Shown here in pieces: positions 58,718 through 64,000 of a stretch of DNA of 64,000 nucleotides. The position numbers and the translations under genes were made by a program. Location of the stretch: positions 1 to 64,000 of the forward strand of contig CAMVCZ010000014.1 in the NCBI GenBank assembly GCA_947166105.1, in the 5' to 3' direction. The notes below the pieces were generated by a model. That model searched no databases, was not told the origin of the DNA, and worked only from the letters and a program-made list of their open reading frames with translations. The number at the start of each line of letters is the position of its first letter. Position 1 is the stretch's first letter. Source of the DNA: an uncultured Bacteroidales bacterium. GTDB taxonomy: Bacteria; Bacteroidota; Bacteroidia; Bacteroidales; F082.

Positions 58718-59653
58718 ATGGATAACAATTTCAACAATCTTTCTTTGGTGCAACTCATCCTGAAATGGAAATGGCACATCATCATCATCACTTTGGCTGC
58801 GGCCATTTGCGGCGCCATTTTCTCAAGTTCCATGTTCATCACCCCGCTCTACAAGTCGGTGGCCGTGGCCTATCCCGCCAACATCAGCCCCTATTCCGAT
58901 GAAAGCGAGACCGAACAAATGCTCGAAATCATCAACTCAAGGTCGATTATGGACTCCATCATCGAGAAACACGACCTGTGGACCGACTACAAAATCGATA
59001 GGAACTACAAGTTTGCCAAGACCTATATGATTAACGAGTATCGCAGCAAAATCAAGATTGGCAAAACGCCTTACGAGGCCATCAGCATCACCGTCATGGA
59101 CAAAGACCCCTTTGTGGCTTGCAACATCGCCAACGACATTCTCAAATTTTATGACCAAAAGGTGCACAACCTTCATAAACAGAAAGTTGGCGAAGTGGTT
59201 GACATGTACGACATGCAACTCAAAATGAAGCAACGCGACATTGATTCGCTTAAACAGAACCTTACCGACCTCGCCACCAATTACGGCGTGCTCAATTATT
59301 CCGGCCAACTCCGCGAAGTGACGCGCGGCTTCATCAACGGCTCCAACAAGGCCAACGAACTCAAGCAAAACCTTGAACAATACGGTGCCGATGCCGTCGA
59401 TTTGGAAACCAAAATCATTGCCGAAGCCAATACCTATTCTCTCATCAAAAGAGACTACGAGCAGAACCTGCGTTTCTACAACTCCAACCTCACTTATTCC
59501 AACATTATCACCGAACCCTTCCCCGCCGACAAGAAATCCTTCCCCGTGCGCTGGGTGGTGGTCGCTTTGAGTGGCTTGGGGGCTTTGTTGCTTTCCATCG
59601 TTGTCATCTTCATCATCGAGAACCGGAAGCGTTTCGTTCCCGAAACAAAATAA
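58718..59653 (+). CDS. Wzz/chain-length determinant-like protein (paralog)
   Basis: Same layout; ITPLYKSVAVAYPANISPYSDESETEQMLEIINS and FPADKKSFPVRWVVVALS. Confidence 0.7.
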   Translation: MDNNFNNLSLVQLILKWKWHIIIITLAAAICGAIFSSSMFITPLYKSVAVAYPANISPYSDESETEQMLEIINSRSIMDSIIEKHDLWTDYKIDRNYKFAKTYMINEYRSKIKIGKTPYEAISITVMDKDPFVACNIANDILKFYDQKVHNLHKQKVGEVVDMYDMQLKMKQRDIDSLKQNLTDLATNYGVLNYSGQLREVTRGFINGSNKANELKQNLEQYGADAVDLETKIIAEANTYSLIKRDYEQNLRFYNSNLTYSNIITEPFPADKKSFPVRWVVVALSGLGALLLSIVVIFIIENRKRFVPETK

Positions 59654-59656
59654 GTT

Positions 59657-61102
59657 GTGGAGAAAAAAGCGAAAATAGCCTGGCTTTATCTCATCGCGGC
59701 ACTTTTCGTGGCCGTTGGGCTGTTCCTTGTGGTAAAGAAGAACACCTACTTCTTCTTTGCCCTGCCCGTCGTGCTTGGCGTTTTGCTGCTCTACATCTTC
59801 TCATTGGATAAAGTGCTGTTGCTCACGGCTTTCACCGTGCCCCTTTCCATCAATTTGGACTCCTTGGATGCGGGTTTGGCTATTTCGCTGCCCGCCGAAC
59901 CGCTACTAATGGGTATTTTGGTGCTTTTCATCGCCAAAATGCTATACGATGGCCGATACGACAAGCGCATCTCGCAGCATCCAATCGCCATCGTCATCTA
60001 TTGCATGTTCGCTTGGATGTTGGTCACCACCATCACGAGCGAAATGCCCGTGGTGTCCCTGAAGTTTATCGCCTCAAGACTATGGTTTGTCGTTCCGGGT
60101 TTCTTCCTTTGCGCCTTGCTTTTCAGGGAGCCGAAAAACATCCATCGTTTCATTTGGCTTTACATCGCCGCGCTGTGCATCGTGTGCGTTTTCACCATCG
60201 TCCACCATGCGCAATACGGCTTCGACGGCGACTCGGCGCACTGGGTGATGTCGCCTTTCTATAACGACCACACGGCCTACGGCGCGGCTTTGGCCATCTA
60301 CCTTATCCTTGCCCTGACCTATGTTTTCCTGCCCGGCATCAAGAAATCGAGGAAACTGATCATTATAGGTGTAGTCGTTTTGCTGAGCGTCGCACTAACG
60401 CTCTCCAACTGCCGCGCGGCTTGGATTAGCATGATTGCCGCCTTGGGTGTCTTGTTCTGCGTATTGCTGAAGATCAAGTTCCGCTGGATTGCCACCATTT
60501 TGGTCATTTTGGTTGGGCTGTTTTTCACTTTCCAAAACCAAATCATCGACACTTTGGAGAAGAACAACCAAGACGCTTCCGGCGACCTTGTTGAGAACAT
60601 CCAATCCATCACCAATATCTCCACCGATGCCTCCAATTTGGAACGCATCAACCGCTGGCAGTCAGCTTTCCGCTTGTTCAACGAGCGGCCTGTATTTGGC
60701 TGGGGGCCTGGCACTTACCAGTTTGTTTATGCGCCCTTCCAGATGTCGAAAGAGAAGACCATCATCAGCACCAACGCCGGCGATGGCGGCAATGCCCACT
60801 CCGAATATTTCGGCCCGTTGGCGGAGCAGGGCTTGGTAGGCTCGCTCCTCGTGCTGACCTTTGTCATCGTGACGGTCTATTGCGGCATTATGGCCTACAA
60901 CCGCTGCAAGAACAAGAAAGCCAAAGTGTTGGTGTTGGGAGCCACCCTCGCCTTCATCAGTTATTTTGTCCACGGTTTCCTCAACAACTTCTTGGACACC
61001 GACAAATTAGCCATCCCCGTATGGAGCCTCGCTGCATTGATTGCTTCGATTGATGTTTATTATGCTGATAAAGAGGGATTTAATTCTGAGATTAGCGAAT
61101 GA
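59657..61102 (+). CDS. O-antigen ligase/polymerase family protein (Wzy_C-like)
   Basis: Multi-TM; NCRAAWISMIAALGVLFCV; RPVFGWGPGTYQF...NAHSEYFGPLAEQGLVG; GTG start. Confidence 0.85.
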   Translation: MEKKAKIAWLYLIAALFVAVGLFLVVKKNTYFFFALPVVLGVLLLYIFSLDKVLLLTAFTVPLSINLDSLDAGLAISLPAEPLLMGILVLFIAKMLYDGRYDKRISQHPIAIVIYCMFAWMLVTTITSEMPVVSLKFIASRLWFVVPGFFLCALLFREPKNIHRFIWLYIAALCIVCVFTIVHHAQYGFDGDSAHWVMSPFYNDHTAYGAALAIYLILALTYVFLPGIKKSRKLIIIGVVVLLSVALTLSNCRAAWISMIAALGVLFCVLLKIKFRWIATILVILVGLFFTFQNQIIDTLEKNNQDASGDLVENIQSITNISTDASNLERINRWQSAFRLFNERPVFGWGPGTYQFVYAPFQMSKEKTIISTNAGDGGNAHSEYFGPLAEQGLVGSLLVLTFVIVTVYCGIMAYNRCKNKKAKVLVLGATLAFISYFVHGFLNNFLDTDKLAIPVWSLAALIASIDVYYADKEGFNSEISE

Positions 61103-62853
61103 AACCAAACATTCAAAGGCTACGGTTGACCTTGTTTCTCTTGCTTTTTGCGCTTACATCTTACGCAATCAACAATGATACAACAGTAACTTTTTCAACT
61201 CAAGGCGGCTTTTACGACGCTTCTTTCAGCCTCGCATTAACTTGTCCTGAAAACCTTGTCATCCATTACACCCTGAATGGAAATACACCTACCACCAAGG
61301 ATGCAGAATATAGTCAACCATTGTTTTTGGACCAAAATCTATATTCAAACTCAAACATTTACACCGTACAAACTTGTCCTGATTCCGCATGGTTTGTTCC
61401 TGAATCTGTGCAAAAGTGCATCATTATCCGCGCTGCCGCCTTCGATTCGAAAGGCAACCGCGTCGGTGCCACGACCACTAACTCTTATTTCATCAAATCG
61501 CTCGATGATTATCCAAACGACTTGCCTGTCGTTTCGCTATGCTCCGACTCAACTGCACTGTTTGGCTATGAAGAAGGTATCTATTTGCAAGGCGGTGCCC
61601 ACAACAATTGTTTTCAGCACGGAAGAGATTGGGAAAGGCTCTGCAACATAGAATTTTACGAACACGACAACAGCGGCATCAACCAATTGGCTGGGCTGCG
61701 AATGCATGGCAACGCTGCAAGAAGTGGTACACAAAAAGGTATGAAAGTCTATGCAAGAAAAGAATATGGAGAGAAACGGTTTTGCCATAAGTTTTTTGAA
61801 ACCACTGAAATCAGGTGTTTCAAACACCTTACACTGAAGCCCCTGAAAGACGAAAGTTACTTCGGCGATTTTCTATGCAACCGTTTGGCATACTCGGTTA
61901 ATGCAGAAACTATGGCCGATCGTCCCGTTGTCCTCTATTTGAACGGTGAATACTGGGGCATCTATTTCCTAAAGGAAAAGCCTGATGCTCAATACATCTC
62001 TGAACATTTCGGATACGACAAAAACGATGTCAATGTCATTGAATCGTGGTACGGGCATGTGGCCGATGGGAAAAATGACAATTTTGTAGCCATGATGCGA
62101 TGGTTCATCAACTCCGATTTGACGGAAGATGAGTCTTACAAAAAAGCCTGCCAACTGATTGACATAGATTGCTTTATCGATTATTATTGTTTCTATATTT
62201 TCACTGGAATCAGCGATTGGCCAGACGGAAACATGCGGTGCTGGCAGGCCCGCGACGGAAAATGGCGATGGATTTTTTACGATGGCGATGGTGGTTGCGG
62301 TCCTTGCTATCCCAACACTTTTCGGCTTGCCATCGACAACTTTGGCAGAACAGTCGCTCCAGTCCTAATGTTCTCCAAACTGCTCACAAACCCCAACTTC
62401 AGGGACAAGTTCTACTGCCGTTACGGAAATCTTCTCGCCAACGAACTCAGTTATGCCAACACAAACCGAGTGTTTGAAGTCTGCCTTACTCCTCTTACAG
62501 GTGAAATCGACAGGCAACTTGCGCGTTTTTCGCCCAATGGCAAAGGAGCATGGGAACGTTACATTCATCTCACAGACATTTTCCTGAAACACAGAATAGT
62601 AAGTGCCGCAGGAATGGCCTACAGCATTTGGTCATACAACAATTGGGAATACAGACTTTCGGCCAATGCGAAACAGTCCCGTTTCAAGTACAACCCCAAA
62701 AGCTCCAGACCAACTTATTTGTTAAGAATGTGGAAACAATTCGACAATTCTGCATATTTGAAGGCCTATTTCTCATACGAGCCTTATCGAATTAGGGAGA
62801 GAATGAAAGATACCAGATTATACCAATACCTCAAAAGGAAACTGAAATCGTGA
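61099..62853 (+). CDS. CotH kinase family protein with N-terminal chitobiase C-term-like domain
   Basis: FYDASFSLALTCPENLVIHYTLNGNTPTTKDAEYSQPL; GLRMHGNAARSGTQKGMKVYARKEYG; WRWIFYDGDGGCG; ATGA overlap with previous gene. Confidence 0.85.
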   Translation: MKPNIQRLRLTLFLLLFALTSYAINNDTTVTFSTQGGFYDASFSLALTCPENLVIHYTLNGNTPTTKDAEYSQPLFLDQNLYSNSNIYTVQTCPDSAWFVPESVQKCIIIRAAAFDSKGNRVGATTTNSYFIKSLDDYPNDLPVVSLCSDSTALFGYEEGIYLQGGAHNNCFQHGRDWERLCNIEFYEHDNSGINQLAGLRMHGNAARSGTQKGMKVYARKEYGEKRFCHKFFETTEIRCFKHLTLKPLKDESYFGDFLCNRLAYSVNAETMADRPVVLYLNGEYWGIYFLKEKPDAQYISEHFGYDKNDVNVIESWYGHVADGKNDNFVAMMRWFINSDLTEDESYKKACQLIDIDCFIDYYCFYIFTGISDWPDGNMRCWQARDGKWRWIFYDGDGGCGPCYPNTFRLAIDNFGRTVAPVLMFSKLLTNPNFRDKFYCRYGNLLANELSYANTNRVFEVCLTPLTGEIDRQLARFSPNGKGAWERYIHLTDIFLKHRIVSAAGMAYSIWSYNNWEYRLSANAKQSRFKYNPKSSRPTYLLRMWKQFDNSAYLKAYFSYEPYRIRERMKDTRLYQYLKRKLKS

Positions 62854-62856
62854 AAA

Positions 62857-62893
62857 CAAAAAAGGGAGATTGCAACACTTGAAGCAATCTCCC
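62857..62893 (-). terminator. Terminator of the FKBP gene
   Basis: gggagattgc-...-gcaatctccc; minus-strand T-run follows. Confidence 0.75.
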
Positions 62894-62914
62894 AACTTGA
62901 TTTCAAGGTCAATC

Positions 62915-63997
62915 TCACTTAATCTCAACCAACTCCAACTCAATCTTCAGAGGCGAATAAGGAGGAATGTCCTCGTCTATACTGAACTCGCCAAAGGCCA
63001 ATTCCGAAGGCGTAACCAAAGTGACCTTCGCTCCCTGAGCCATGGTCATCAGCGCCTCCTCGATGGCGGAAATCATTTCGTTGTTCCCGATTTTGAAACT
63101 GATGGGCTGGTCAAAATCGTAACTCGACTCCACCTCTTTCCCGTCCAAAGTACACAAGATGTAATGCACCGCCACTTCGTCGCCCCATTGGGCCAATTTG
63201 CCAGTGCCTTCTTCCTGACGGACAATGTAAAGACCTGATTCCGTTGGTGTTTCAGTGATATTGTTCGATTTGATGAAGTCCTCAATCGACTTGCTCTCCA
63301 ACGACAACATACGGTTCTTTTCGGCCTCTTTTTCAGCCTCCAAAGCGGCCTGATGCTTGTCGTAGGCTGCCTGATCCATCACACTGTTCATCTTCAGCAC
63401 GACGACCAAAGGCGTGTAAGGCTGGATGTACTGCTCAAAACCAACGCTGTCGAAAGCCAAAGCGGAAGGAATCACGAAACGCATCGAGCCGCCATTAGGC
63501 ACCAATCCCAAGGCTTCAGTGAACCCCTTTCCGATGAACTCCTCGCCATACTGCATCTCAACAGGTTCCACGCCGAAAGAGTTCATGATGGTATCACCGT
63601 TGGGGTCGCACATCGTGAAATCGAAATCGACATATTCACCCATCTTGGCGGGTTTGCCTTTGCCAGTCTTTTCAAGGATGATAAGTCCTGATTCCGTCAA
63701 GGTGTTTTTGGGGTCGTCCCTCAAAGGGGCCAAGAAAGCGTCTTCCACGGCTTTCAGACTGTCCATCAATGCTTTACGCTCGACTTCCAATACCTCAAAT
63801 GGTTTCACTTCAAGAAGTTTCAAGTCGTAATAGATGGGCTTGCCTGAGTATTCGGCAGGAATCTCCTCCATCTGGAACATGACGGTAAACACCGAGTCGG
63901 CCAACACCACAAGTCGAGCCGAGTCGCCCACATGCATCATCAAAAGGGCATCGGCCACATCGCCGACGAAATCGGCTTTCTGTAGCACGAGGCACAT
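62915..63997 (-). CDS. FKBP-type peptidyl-prolyl isomerase, multi-domain, truncated by window edge
   Basis: GDEVAVHYILCTLDGKEVESSYDFDQPISFKIGNNEMISAIEEALMTMAQGAKVTLVTPSELAFGE; at least two FKBP-like units. Confidence 0.85.
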   Translation of the reverse strand: MCLVLQKADFVGDVADALLMMHVGDSARLVVLADSVFTVMFQMEEIPAEYSGKPIYYDLKLLEVKPFEVLEVERKALMDSLKAVEDAFLAPLRDDPKNTLTESGLIILEKTGKGKPAKMGEYVDFDFTMCDPNGDTIMNSFGVEPVEMQYGEEFIGKGFTEALGLVPNGGSMRFVIPSALAFDSVGFEQYIQPYTPLVVVLKMNSVMDQAAYDKHQAALEAEKEAEKNRMLSLESKSIEDFIKSNNITETPTESGLYIVRQEEGTGKLAQWGDEVAVHYILCTLDGKEVESSYDFDQPISFKIGNNEMISAIEEALMTMAQGAKVTLVTPSELAFGEFSIDEDIPPYSPLKIELELVEIK

Positions 63998-64000
63998 TGG

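Overview
This 64 kb window looks like a chromosomal segment from a Bacteroidales/Bacteroidota bacterium. The clues are family content (DUF4301, a T9SS-type C-terminus, BspA/GLUG surface proteins) and TAnnTTTG-like promoter elements. Much of it is housekeeping: typA, gcvP, rpsA, fmt, HU, recQ, acylphosphatase, dnaB, an RluA-family gene, a split transketolase, a RelA-like gene, clpS and two tRNA-Leu genes. Parts worth attention: (i) a giant repeat-rich S8 protease gene (about 10.4 kb, minus strand) interrupted by one in-frame TGA exactly where a Trp codon is expected; (ii) a C-terminal module shared by that protein and the adjacent GLUG/LRR surface protein; (iii) a translationally coupled MscS-like channel plus RyR-like-domain protein pair; (iv) a STAND/NB-ARC NTPase with an exact 126-bp-period TPR array; (v) an AAA-ATPase-like gene truncated at the rpsA terminator; (vi) a DEDD exonuclease next to a DUF2779/Cas4-like Fe-S nuclease whose C-terminal nuclease-like half seems to have lost its catalytic residues; (vii) a tandem pair of orphan membrane proteins; (viii) a compact polysaccharide export/polymerisation operon ending in a CotH-like kinase gene and lacking glycosyltransferases. 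I saw no CRISPR array, prophage or intact IS element. All family calls come from reading motifs in the supplied translations; no database search was run.
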